Source: Lewinellaceae bacterium SD302
GTDB lineage: Bacteria > Bacteroidota > Bacteroidia > Chitinophagales > Saprospiraceae
Direction of reading: 5' to 3'
DNA: 64,000 nucleotides
Assembly: GCA_002591745.1 (NCBI GenBank)
Contig: PDLQ01000005.1
Span: forward strand, 1 to 64,000
Part shown: piece after piece, positions 26,743-35,804 of the stretch
How the letters are laid out: each line of letters begins with the position of its first letter
Numbering within the stretch: position 1 is the stretch's first letter
Translations under genes and position numbers: made by a program
The notes under the pieces: generated by a model
Told to the model about the DNA's origin: nothing
Database searches by the model: none
What the model saw: the letters and a program-made list of their open reading frames with translations, nothing else

Positions 26743-27426
26743 ATGACTCCACCCAAAAGTTTTTCCGTCATCATTACCGGCTCCACTGGTATGGTAGGGG
26801 AAGGCGTACTGATCGAGTGCCTGGAACACCCGGCCGTAACAGAAGTGCTGGTCGTTAATCGCCGGCCACTGGATCGCAAGCATCCGAAACTGAAGGAAGT
26901 AATTCATAAAGATTTTACTGACTTCAGTCCAATCTCCAATCAACTGTCTGGTTATGATGCTTGCTTTCACTGTATGGGCGTTTCCAGCATCGGGATGGAC
27001 GAGGAGCAATACACTAAATTGACTTACGGAATCACCAGATCACTGGTGGATACGGTCTACGCAGGAAATCCAGACACCGTTTTCAATTACGTTAGCGGAG
27101 AAGGTACGGACCGGGAGCAAAGCGGTAGTACTATGTGGGCCAGGGTGAAGGGCCGCACCGAACAAATGATCCTGGACCGGGGCTTTCGGGATGCCTATAT
27201 GTTCCGGCCCGGCGCGATCGTGCCGGAGAAAGGGGTGAAGTCCCGGACCGGATGGGTCAATACACTGCTTTGGGTCACCCAGCCGCTATATCCCTGGTTC
27301 CGTAAAATGGACAGTATCACGACGAGTGATCGAATCGGACTGGCCATGATCAATTCGGTCTTAAAACCCTGGGATAAAAAAACGTTGAAAAACCAGGACA
27401 TCAACGAGTTGGCTCTTCGGGGGTAG
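26743..27426 (+). CDS. NAD(P)-binding Rossmann-fold oxidoreductase/epimerase-like protein
   Basis: SVIITGSTGMVGEGVLIECL at residues 7-26 is the dinucleotide-binding TGxxGxxG loop of the short-chain dehydrogenase/NmrA-type group, with VLVVNRRPLDRK as the ribose-binding strand. Later FNYVSGEGTD and FRPGAIVP match the atypical SDR proteins related to HTATIP2. Substrate unknown. ATG 26743 is preferred to the upstream open frame from 26641, which overlaps the divergent gene's start. The 3' end is only 8 bases from the convergent hsdR stop. Confidence 0.8.
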   Translation: MTPPKSFSVIITGSTGMVGEGVLIECLEHPAVTEVLVVNRRPLDRKHPKLKEVIHKDFTDFSPISNQLSGYDACFHCMGVSSIGMDEEQYTKLTYGITRSLVDTVYAGNPDTVFNYVSGEGTDREQSGSTMWARVKGRTEQMILDRGFRDAYMFRPGAIVPEKGVKSRTGWVNTLLWVTQPLYPWFRKMDSITTSDRIGLAMINSVLKPWDKKTLKNQDINELALRG

Positions 27427-27434
27427 GTGCGATA

Positions 27435-30400
27435 TCAGGCCGTCATCCCACGATCCTTTAAAATTCGGATTAAGCGCCGTGCTTGTGCATCATCAAAAAT
27501 ACCCGTGATGCCACCATCGTGTAGGTCCGTAAAGGGAGCTTTGAAAAGCATTTTTGGTTCGATCTTACCATTCAGACTGAGATAGCTGATAATATAATCC
27601 ACAAAAGTAATTTGGTTGGCATTTAACGGGGCAGTCCGCAAAAAATCGGCAAAAGCATCCCTTGCTGCGCTCTCTTCCATGCCTAATAAGCTGCCGACGA
27701 AGGTGCTAAGGGGGCTTTCACCGAAAACGGATTGAAAGGTCTCCAAGTTAGTAAAGGAACACTCCCTGAAAAGCAGTTCATTCAGGGCATTCAGTTCATC
27801 AGCCGTAATTGGTAGGTTGTTCCGAAGTTTTCGAATGGTCACATGATGGCTATTCTCACGTAAATAAGCTTCGACACGGCGGCGATAAATGATACTGCCA
27901 GAACCACTGGTAACAGCGCTGCCAGCTTCCGTAGGCAGGTGCGTATCGCTAAAGTTTGTGTAAGCGGGGCGGCGACCTTGACCACTTAAGTACTGCAGCA
28001 ACTCACGGATGTCACGACGGATGCGGTCCAATTCATTCTGGGTTATATCAACGTAGAAGTCTGGTTGGGTCAGTCCTTCGATGAGTAGCGATTGTTCCAT
28101 TACTTCGGGTACGCTGTATTTTCGTTGTAACTGGTCGGCTATCCGCATCAATTTTTCCTGAAATTGTTGGCGACGCACCAGATTGCCTCGGGCGGCTTCT
28201 AATTGAATATTGAGCATTAAAAGGTCAAACCGTCGGGCGGATTCATCGACCTCTTCTGGTAAAATCAGCGGAGCGACGTAAACGGAAAGCTGGCCTACGT
28301 CATCGTTACTTAGGACGTTCCAACGATCACGATCCGCAAAATTATCAAGGTGCTGCCTTTGACGTCTCACCCGGAAGCGCCGCATCTGATCCTTGCCGCG
28401 AAGTTCACTCAACTGAGCGTGCAGGAGATCTTTTAATTCATTTGCAAGACGAGCATTTTCGAGGTCACCGGATTGGAGTAATAATTGACTTAAGTGAAGC
28501 CGGGTACGAAATATTTGTTCGGTCAGTGAAGGAGGCTGCTCGCTTTCGTACCCTCTTTCATTTACTGCGAAAAAGTCAAAATTTTGACATACGTCGAAAA
28601 TCAAGAATTCTTCCTTCGGTGCACCGGGGCCGAAAACGTCGGGAGAGAGCCTTGTTCCACGCCCGATCATCTGCCAAAACTTGGCGTAGGAACGCACTAC
28701 TTTGAAAAAGACCAGATTAAGTATTCGGGGGGCATCGATCCCAGTATCCATCATATCTACCGAGACGACAACCTGCGGCATTTTCTCTTCGTACTCATTA
28801 CAAAAATTATCTATCAGCGTATCAGCGTGAGATATGTCGTTATGAACACATTCTATAAAGTCTGGTGGTAATTCCGGATAACGTTCGCGCATACAGTCAA
28901 CGATAAACTCGGCATGGCGTTTGTTGACCGCGAAAATGATGGTACGACCCAATTTATCACCACCCTCAATTCGTAGACCTCTCTCCATCAATTCGTCGAG
29001 CACCTTACTAACCGTGTCACGATTAAACAACCACTTGTTCATCGCGCCGGCGGCGATCTCTTCTGGTAGTATTCCGGTAGTCTCGTCCCGAAATTCTTCC
29101 TCATACGCTGCCTTCTCTCGTTCGCTTAATTCAGCGTAGCGGATACCTTCGCGTAAAAATCTGGTCGCAACGTCGAGGTTGCGATAATTGACCAGGTACC
29201 CCTGTTCCACGGCTCGTTCTAAAGGATATTCAAAAGTAGGATCTTCGTTATTACAACCGAATAATTCAAAAGTATTGTGATCGATGGCCGATTTGGGTGT
29301 TGCCGTCAGTGCCACGACTAACGCATCGAAATAATCGAAGATCGCACGGTAACGGTTGTAAACACTGCGGTGAGCTTCGTCCACGATAATCAGGTCGAAA
29401 TGTCCAACGCCGAATAGTGGGCCATCGTCTTCATTTCCGATCCCGTCGATACGGTTTAGCATTGTCGGATAAGTACTAAACACCAGACGAGCATCCGGAA
29501 TGTATCGTTCTTCCGACAAATTCACGGCGCTGAATTGTGGCAGAAATTCGTTAAAGCGCTTTTTAGCCTGCCGAACCAATGCATTGCGATCGGCCAGGAA
29601 AAGAATTTTTTTGGCCCAACCGTTATTGCCCATTATCTCAACGAGGGATACGGCCGTTCGCGTCTTACCCGAGCCGGTAGCCATTACCAGTAAAGCTGCT
29701 CTTCGGTTTCCTCTTAAGCCATTAGAGGCATTACCAACCGGAGCATCGTTCAATTGACCGTTACCGGAAGGCTCTTTGTGGTTTTTTGGACCGGAAAGTA
29801 CTGAACTAGAAACGCCCACGACGAAACTTTCGGCAACCCTTCGGATAGCTTCCTGCTGATAATCCCGGCCGGCGATATCGGCCCTGGGGCTCAATTGACG
29901 CAGGTCTGCCCGATCTTGCCGCTGTTGAATACGCCAATGTAGAGCAGCTTTGCTTAAAAAACCGGATACCTCACGGGGAGCGCTGTAAAATTCGTCGTCC
30001 CATAACATCGTCCGGTAGCCATTGGTGTAGAAGATCAAGGGGCGTCGGCCAAATTCACTTTCCAGGGCATTGGCGTAGAGCCTGGCTTGGTGACGGCCGG
30101 CTTCCGGTTCCTTGCCAGTGCGTTTAGCCTCCACCAGGGCTAAAGGGCGCCCATCGTCTCCCCAAAGCACGTAATCCACGTAGCCTTTACCATTCTTGCT
30201 GCTACTGCTGGGGGGCATGCCAGTAACGGGGTACTCCAGCTCGTACCCATCGCGTAAGTCTGTCCAGCCAGCTTCAGCCAGGGCGGCGTCAATCAAGTGC
30301 TTGCGGGTTTCGACTTCACTGAACCCACTGCTGACCTCGAGGGGGCGACTGTCCTTGCGGGCTTTAACTTTTGCTCGCTGAGCTTTTATTTTTGCACTCA

Positions 30401-30995
30401 GTCGTTCACGTTCCGCGGCATTTTCACGAGCCGTGGCTTCCAGTTTTTCCTGGCTGCTCTTTAAGCGGTTGAAATTCACTTCCAGCTTTTCGCCGGTTTT
30501 AATGGCTTCTTCCAGCATGGCGCGCAGACGGCGGTTGCGTTCGCGAACGGCAATTACCTCGTTTTCCCGGGGTAGTAGGTTCTCGTCCGGTAACAGCGGC
30601 GGCAGTGGATCGGGTAGGGTGGAACTGTACTTAACGGCAAACCAGCGCAAAAAAGGGTAAAGGTACTGCCAACCGCGAAGGGCTTCGCGTGAAGTCACCT
30701 TGTTACGACCGGCGTGAGCAGCGGTATTACCGTGCTTGCGAATTACGTGCAACCCGTCAATCAATTGGTCCGGGAGAAGGCTTACCAACTCTGGTTGCGT
30801 CAGCAGATTGTTCAACTTGGCATTATACGGGACCCTCAGTAGCTCTAGTTCATAAATCGCATGCACGGCCTCTTCCAGGGAAAGGCGAGCGTACTGGAGA
30901 GAAGATACCGGTTCGAGGTAGACCCTTTCTTCGACTCGCCGCGCTTTAGCGTGAAGATCCGGCCAGGGGGATTTCAGAAAATTGAAGTTGGACAA
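27435..30995 (-). CDS. hsdR: Type I restriction enzyme, R subunit (HsdR)
   Basis: 1186 residues. An N-terminal DUF4145-like helical region (to about 130) and a coiled coil precede a restriction-nuclease domain (LIDAALAEAGWTDLRDGYELEY, then VDYVLWGDDGRPLALVEAKR, the D...ExK active site). The helicase motor has Walker A in ATGSGKTRTA (Lys444), DEAH in VDEAHRS, TATP, and the arginine-finger motif MIGRGTRL. An EcoEI-type C-terminal domain ends the protein and should bind the methylase core. It translocates and cuts unmodified DNA. It is the last gene of the hsdM-hsdS operon, 40 bases after the CHAT gene, not next to hsdS as is usual. Confidence 0.92.
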   Translation of the reverse strand: MSNFNFLKSPWPDLHAKARRVEERVYLEPVSSLQYARLSLEEAVHAIYELELLRVPYNAKLNNLLTQPELVSLLPDQLIDGLHVIRKHGNTAAHAGRNKVTSREALRGWQYLYPFLRWFAVKYSSTLPDPLPPLLPDENLLPRENEVIAVRERNRRLRAMLEEAIKTGEKLEVNFNRLKSSQEKLEATARENAAERERLSAKIKAQRAKVKARKDSRPLEVSSGFSEVETRKHLIDAALAEAGWTDLRDGYELEYPVTGMPPSSSSKNGKGYVDYVLWGDDGRPLALVEAKRTGKEPEAGRHQARLYANALESEFGRRPLIFYTNGYRTMLWDDEFYSAPREVSGFLSKAALHWRIQQRQDRADLRQLSPRADIAGRDYQQEAIRRVAESFVVGVSSSVLSGPKNHKEPSGNGQLNDAPVGNASNGLRGNRRAALLVMATGSGKTRTAVSLVEIMGNNGWAKKILFLADRNALVRQAKKRFNEFLPQFSAVNLSEERYIPDARLVFSTYPTMLNRIDGIGNEDDGPLFGVGHFDLIIVDEAHRSVYNRYRAIFDYFDALVVALTATPKSAIDHNTFELFGCNNEDPTFEYPLERAVEQGYLVNYRNLDVATRFLREGIRYAELSEREKAAYEEEFRDETTGILPEEIAAGAMNKWLFNRDTVSKVLDELMERGLRIEGGDKLGRTIIFAVNKRHAEFIVDCMRERYPELPPDFIECVHNDISHADTLIDNFCNEYEEKMPQVVVSVDMMDTGIDAPRILNLVFFKVVRSYAKFWQMIGRGTRLSPDVFGPGAPKEEFLIFDVCQNFDFFAVNERGYESEQPPSLTEQIFRTRLHLSQLLLQSGDLENARLANELKDLLHAQLSELRGKDQMRRFRVRRQRQHLDNFADRDRWNVLSNDDVGQLSVYVAPLILPEEVDESARRFDLLMLNIQLEAARGNLVRRQQFQEKLMRIADQLQRKYSVPEVMEQSLLIEGLTQPDFYVDITQNELDRIRRDIRELLQYLSGQGRRPAYTNFSDTHLPTEAGSAVTSGSGSIIYRRRVEAYLRENSHHVTIRKLRNNLPITADELNALNELLFRECSFTNLETFQSVFGESPLSTFVGSLLGMEESAARDAFADFLRTAPLNANQITFVDYIISYLSLNGKIEPKMLFKAPFTDLHDGGITGIFDDAQARRLIRILKDRGMTA

Positions 30996-31035
30996 AACGA
31001 CGAGAGAAATTTATAGCGAGAGTAAAATAAGTAAA

Positions 31036-34000
31036 TTAAAATTGAGCGGCAAAACGATTGACACAAAGTAAACTTCCCCAGCATTGAATGGCCTGATATT
31101 GATGACCGAACTGACCAGAGACACAGGACCTTTGCACCTCGGAAAGCGCAGCTCCGGTCGATGCACCCGCCTTGGTCAGTCGGTATATTTGCTCAACGAG
31201 TAGCGGTGAAAGCCGATCGGATAAAGGGAATAACATCGAAATGACGGTTGAAGCACCCGCATTTAGAAAAGCCAGGGCGACGCTGTCAACACCCCAACCC
31301 GCGTAGGCAGCACCGTCTGCCCCGGAACAAGCCGAAACAAATACGTTGGTTCCCCGCAATTTAAGGGAGCGTAGCTCCGATACTGTAATAATGCCTCCGG
31401 GAGCACTTGGATAATGTAGCACGCTTTCCGGATAACGGCTTTCAAGGTGACCGAGATAATGTAAATAAGCCGGCTGTACTCGTTTGATGTATAGATTCAC
31501 CTGTTCAAGAATATCCTGAGAAGGATCATTCACCGTACTGATGCTTGCAGGCAGTATTTTTTTGATCACCTCAATTTCGGCATCTCCCGCCGAGAGGTCA
31601 GCAAGTCCAAAATCCGAAGGATAACGGGTCGCCCCAAAAATCAGTGCGCTTTTATCGTTTTTCCGTTCAGGCTCTGAGGTATGGATGCCGCCGTAGATGC
31701 TTAGGTCGAATGCTTCGATCAGACGAGTGGATTCTTCAGCTTCTGCAAATAAGGCCCCAAAGGGTAGCGCACCCAATATATAATTAGGGGATATGATCAA
31801 CTCCCTGAGACCGGCTAGTTTTAAAGGCAGAGGTAGCAATACCTTTGAGAGTAGTGAGAATAGCTCGTTTTTCAAATTGATCTTAGCCGGTGATTGAAAC
31901 CTTTCGGGTTGGGCGGCCAAAAAATGAGCGTAACGGATCATCCATGGGTAGGGACTTTGGTAATTCTTGTCTCTTTCTCCCGGACTTCTTAGCGTCCGTT
32001 TTTGAAATATTTCCAGGGCTTCTAAAAGTGATACTGAAATATCTTCGCGGGCTATTTCATTTAATTCCTGCCTCAATACTTTTAGGCAAGGTGATTTTTG
32101 CCGCCGGTCTACAGACAGCTGGAAGACGAAAAATCGCTCTTGCCGAATCCCCGAATAAGCAAGAATACTTTGATCCGGATTCAAACGGGGCAAAGGCAGT
32201 TGCTCGATTTTATTTCTAGCCAAGCCACTCAGTGCCTCCTCTTTATTCAGCAAGAGCCGCAGGGCATTCCACTCGTCTCCCCGCGCTATGAATACTTCCA
32301 CCAGCAACTCGATCAGGGTAAACCATTCGTCACTGAGGTACTTTCGCTCCGTCGGAGTATCGGTGGCACCAAAGGTATTGGTAAGCAAATCCAGTGCTGC
32401 CCATAAATAAGGTTCCGCCTTTTCTGGATGGTCCCAGTCGATGTACAGCACCCCCAAATTATATAGGGCCGTTATCTCCTGTTGGCTGATCTTCGATTTA
32501 CGATCGACTTCCAGCCCCTGAAGGTATAATGCCTCCGCCCCAGGGTAGTTCTTGTCGAGGTGCTCGATCAACCCCAGGTTGGAATAAGCACTACTGGCGT
32601 AATGGAACAAATGGGGATGCTCACCAATCAGGTCGATAACCTTTTTGTAATTGGTAATGGCCCGCTCTCGCTCACCCAACTCTTGCTGGCAGTCGGCCAG
32701 GAGATTAAGGTAGGTGGCGTATAAGTGAATGGTTTGCTCAGGTGGCTGCATTGCCCGTAATCGGTCATAACTATCCTGGTAAGCATTGAGCTTAGCTTCG
32801 CAGATCGCTTTTTCAACCGTAATGAACGGAAGGTTATGGGTCCACCCCTGCTCAACGGCGATTTGCTCCGCCCGATCGTACATCTCCATCGCCCGTTCCA
32901 CCAAATTGAGGTTGAGCAAGGTCTGGGCGTATTCAAAACAAAAATCAAAGGCCAAATGATCGGGCAACTGGCTTCCAAACTCATTCCAATGCATGCGGGC
33001 GTGTTCGAAAAGACGAGCGTCAGGCATTTGTTCAGCCGCCTTGGTCAACAGGGCGTAGAAGCGCTGTATTAACTCTGCGTCATTATACGCTAAGACCCTG
33101 TCTTCAATAGGTTGTAAGACTTTCGCGCAGTGTCCGAAGCGATTGGAACCATCCAGAATTTGGGCGATGTCGACCGTAATATCCAGTTGAGCGTACTCAT
33201 TCTCCGCTATCGTCGCCATTTCTACCGCTCGTTCAGCAATCGGTAAAGCTTCGTCGTAGTAATAAAAGTCAGCCAGGGCCTGAAAACTTTTTTCGAGGAC
33301 AACTAGATGAAAATTTTCGTCGTAGCGGGCCGTCGATTCCAATTTGCTGAATATTTTCAGTGAACGTTCGACTTCCCCCTGGATCAACGCCCGCACGCCA
33401 TCGTAAAACAGCCGCAAGGAGGTCACCCGTTCCTCTCCCTCTGGCGGCTCACTCAGGATATCTTTAAAATCGATTAATCGTGCTTCCAGTAAATCATATT
33501 CCTGCTTTTGGTAATAGACCTCTAACTCATTCAGGCAGGTGTAGGCTATCGTCGCCCGAAAATCATCCCCGTTTTGGGTAGCTAATAGCAACGAACGAAC
33601 CGATTTTGAGAATTCAACCAGTTCATCGAATCGCTTATGCGCCAGCAGGTGGGCGGCCAGGTCCCGGTATTGGTGAAAAAGGAAATCCGCCCGCCGGTTT
33701 TCTACGGCCCGGCGCATCACTTGATTCAATAATCGGTCTCCGTCATCCTGATTTTGGACGTACTTATCCAGGGCGGTATAATAGGCTTCGTGCAAACGGT
33801 TCCGATTCAGCAGATCGGGCCAGATTTCAACCCGTAGCGCGTCGGCCGCCGCATATTCCGATTGCTCCATCAGCAGCCGGCAAATTTCCACCTGGACCGA
33901 TATGCGCAGGTCTTCCTCTCCGGGAGGCACCTCGTCCAGGGCTTTGCGGAATAGTCTGAGCGCCCGTTCGTAATTTTCAGTTTCACTCAGTGCATCGGCG

Positions 34001-34143
34001 AGATAGTAATGGGTGAAAAACCTTTCTATGGCTTCCGTCTCCGGCGTCAGGGCGCGGTAATGGATATCCCAAGCGTCCAGGGCGGACTCGAAATCACCTT
34101 CCCCCGTTAACCGCAGGGCCTCATTGTAGGAAGGAGGCAGCAC
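31036..34143 (-). CDS. TPR-CHAT protein (caspase-like peptidase with TPR sensor region)
   Basis: 1035 residues with no signal peptide. Residues 1 to about 650 are tandem TPR-like helices (for example YASSAYSNLGLIEHLDKNYPGAEALYLQGL and ALYNLGVLYIDWDHPEKAEPYL, each a helix pair). From about 780 to the end lies a CHAT (caspase HetF-associated with TPRs) domain with the catalytic His899 in YLHYLGHL and Cys939 in FVSACSGADG, 40 residues apart, as in active members. CHAT proteases in known bacterial immunity cut partner proteins (the CRISPR type III-E partner, gasdermin operons). Here the gene sits inside a type I restriction operon, one base after a small membrane-protein gene, which may be its substrate or partner. 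That pairing is inferred, not shown. Confidence 0.88.
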   Translation of the reverse strand: MLPPSYNEALRLTGEGDFESALDAWDIHYRALTPETEAIERFFTHYYLADALSETENYERALRLFRKALDEVPPGEEDLRISVQVEICRLLMEQSEYAAADALRVEIWPDLLNRNRLHEAYYTALDKYVQNQDDGDRLLNQVMRRAVENRRADFLFHQYRDLAAHLLAHKRFDELVEFSKSVRSLLLATQNGDDFRATIAYTCLNELEVYYQKQEYDLLEARLIDFKDILSEPPEGEERVTSLRLFYDGVRALIQGEVERSLKIFSKLESTARYDENFHLVVLEKSFQALADFYYYDEALPIAERAVEMATIAENEYAQLDITVDIAQILDGSNRFGHCAKVLQPIEDRVLAYNDAELIQRFYALLTKAAEQMPDARLFEHARMHWNEFGSQLPDHLAFDFCFEYAQTLLNLNLVERAMEMYDRAEQIAVEQGWTHNLPFITVEKAICEAKLNAYQDSYDRLRAMQPPEQTIHLYATYLNLLADCQQELGERERAITNYKKVIDLIGEHPHLFHYASSAYSNLGLIEHLDKNYPGAEALYLQGLEVDRKSKISQQEITALYNLGVLYIDWDHPEKAEPYLWAALDLLTNTFGATDTPTERKYLSDEWFTLIELLVEVFIARGDEWNALRLLLNKEEALSGLARNKIEQLPLPRLNPDQSILAYSGIRQERFFVFQLSVDRRQKSPCLKVLRQELNEIAREDISVSLLEALEIFQKRTLRSPGERDKNYQSPYPWMIRYAHFLAAQPERFQSPAKINLKNELFSLLSKVLLPLPLKLAGLRELIISPNYILGALPFGALFAEAEESTRLIEAFDLSIYGGIHTSEPERKNDKSALIFGATRYPSDFGLADLSAGDAEIEVIKKILPASISTVNDPSQDILEQVNLYIKRVQPAYLHYLGHLESRYPESVLHYPSAPGGIITVSELRSLKLRGTNVFVSACSGADGAAYAGWGVDSVALAFLNAGASTVISMLFPLSDRLSPLLVEQIYRLTKAGASTGAALSEVQRSCVSGQFGHQYQAIQCWGSLLCVNRFAAQF

Positions 34144-34144
34144 G

Positions 34145-34558
34145 CTAGGAATTCTCTACATAGGAAATGTCCGCAATCCGCTCCGGGTTGAGGTCGAGTT
34201 CCACCACGGTATTCTGGTGGTTTTCAGGACGATAATCATCCAGTGGGATCACGATTTTAGACGCCCTGGTGTCGGTAGCAGTCGCTTTTAGGTTGATGAT
34301 GATGTTTCCACCCGGTCCCGCTTTTTTCGCTTCCTGGCGGCTGAGGTACACCGAGACCAGCACCGTGATCAGACTCGCCAGCACGGTACCGCCGGTCTGA
34401 ATAATGGCGGCCAGAATCGTGGGGTCCGATAAAGCACTGCGGAAAGTTTCCGGATTGTCCAGGGTGGTCAGCGGCAGATCGGTCTTGCTTTGTCGCGCGA
34501 TCGCTTTTTCCAGCTCGTCCTTCGATAGGGTGTCGGAGAAAATAGGGATGGTGGCCAT
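34145..34558 (-). CDS. Small single-helix membrane protein, partner of the CHAT gene
   Basis: 137 residues from ATG 34558 (the frame is open to 34657 but overlaps hsdS). Residues 1-45 are polar with an acidic/basic helix (KDELEKAIARQSK). Residues 47-72 form one strong transmembrane helix (PTILAAIIQTGG, then LASLITVLVSVYLS). The tail (80-137) is beta-like and charged, ending ADISYVENS. No family is recognised. Its stop is followed after one base by the CHAT start, so the two are almost certainly translated together. A membrane effector, a protease substrate or a membrane anchor for the CHAT protein are the options; none can be chosen from sequence alone. Confidence 0.75.
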   Translation of the reverse strand: MATIPIFSDTLSKDELEKAIARQSKTDLPLTTLDNPETFRSALSDPTILAAIIQTGGTVLASLITVLVSVYLSRQEAKKAGPGGNIIINLKATATDTRASKIVIPLDDYRPENHQNTVVELDLNPERIADISYVENS

Positions 34559-34616
34559 GGCGGAGCGTTTTTGGTTTACAAGCTCTAAAGTTAATGAACG
34601 GATGCGCTTTCCCGGG

Positions 34617-35804
34617 CTACCCGAAAACTTCTTGCAGCTTTCCGTTGAAAAGATCATCGGCCTCCGCCAGGGCTGCCTCCGTTTTTGCCTTTAGTTTCTC
34701 AATAACGGCAATGCGCGCGGCGAATTCGTTTTGGAGGGAGAGGGGGACTTTAAATAGGGGGTAGGATCTGATGTCGTTAAAATTTAAGCCCGCTTTAACT
34801 CCACCTTTATTGAGGCTATTAAATAATTTTCTTCCACCAAGTGATGCTATATAAGCGCTTACATATTTAGGGTTCCAATTTTCATTTAAGCGCAAAATTG
34901 CTAAGTGTTGACTGATGTGTGCTTTTGGTAGTGAATCAGGTATTACCGTCGAACGTCCTAAATCTGCGGTAATACTCAAAATAACATCCCCAGCCCTTAC
35001 GGTTGTTCTATTTGCTTCGGTAGAATCTGGTGCGTTAACTAATTGTAGATCCTCGCTACGAAATTGATCATATCCTATATTTTGGATTCTCAGAAAGATG
35101 TCACCTTTTGTACTATAATATTTTGCCCAACCTCTTGACCCGCTGGTTAGAAAATTCAAACAAGTTTTCAATCTAGTAATTGTCCACCCCTTCTCATTCA
35201 AAACCGGATCCCCGAACATCTCCAAAAACAAACTCTCCCCCAGGGCGCTGTACTCGGCCAGTTCGGCCCGCAGTAGCTGGCGGTTGCGGTCGATAAGGTC
35301 TAGGGTTTTTGAAATAACTTTTTGACTTTCTACCTTAGGGAGTGATATTTTGACCTTTTTTATATGCGTAGGTCCAAAATTTAGTTGGGCTGATCCGGTA
35401 ATTAGACGTTGTATTTGACTTTTAAACTGTCTTGATTTTAGAAAGTAGTAGAAGTATTTAATATAAAGTTTTTCGGACTCGAGAGACCTGAATCTCATCG
35501 TGCTTGTATTGAGGCATAATGGTAGGTGGTGATTTTTAACGAAAGCAATTTTACCATCAAATTTTTCTACTACTATTCCAGAACAAGCAATTAATAAATC
35601 GCCTTCTTTAATTAAAAAGTGTTTATACTTATTAAAAGCTTCTTCTTCTGATATGTATTTATCAGTAGTGCTTAAGTCAATTATGTTATTGTTTATGTTT
35701 CCACCATTGAGGAGTTTAATGCCATGGCCGCGAAATTGCCATTTTCTAACTCCTGGCCCCTCTTGAAAAAAAACGACTTCCGGCAGTTTAAATACTTTCC
35801 TCAT
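34617..35804 (-). CDS. hsdS: Type I restriction enzyme, S subunit (HsdS)
   Basis: 395 residues with two target-recognition domains, each followed by a conserved helical spacer: LDLIDRNRQLLRAELAEYSAL with LFLEMFGDP in the middle and AVIEKLKAKTEAALAEADDLFNGKL at the end. It chooses the two-part DNA site of the complex. The target-recognition regions (about 34,780-35,160 and 35,330-35,760) are clearly richer in A/T than the spacers and neighbours, a sign of domain exchange. It overlaps hsdM by 4 bases. The recognition site cannot be predicted from the sequence. Confidence 0.92.
   Translation of the reverse strand: MRKVFKLPEVVFFQEGPGVRKWQFRGHGIKLLNGGNINNNIIDLSTTDKYISEEEAFNKYKHFLIKEGDLLIACSGIVVEKFDGKIAFVKNHHLPLCLNTSTMRFRSLESEKLYIKYFYYFLKSRQFKSQIQRLITGSAQLNFGPTHIKKVKISLPKVESQKVISKTLDLIDRNRQLLRAELAEYSALGESLFLEMFGDPVLNEKGWTITRLKTCLNFLTSGSRGWAKYYSTKGDIFLRIQNIGYDQFRSEDLQLVNAPDSTEANRTTVRAGDVILSITADLGRSTVIPDSLPKAHISQHLAILRLNENWNPKYVSAYIASLGGRKLFNSLNKGGVKAGLNFNDIRSYPLFKVPLSLQNEFAARIAVIEKLKAKTEAALAEADDLFNGKLQEVFG

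Noticed and set aside
26641-27009. Overlap of the M23-like and oxidoreductase frames as a true antisense gene pair
   Set aside because: Both frames contain non-homologous extensions there; choosing TTG 26658 and ATG 26743 removes the overlap.
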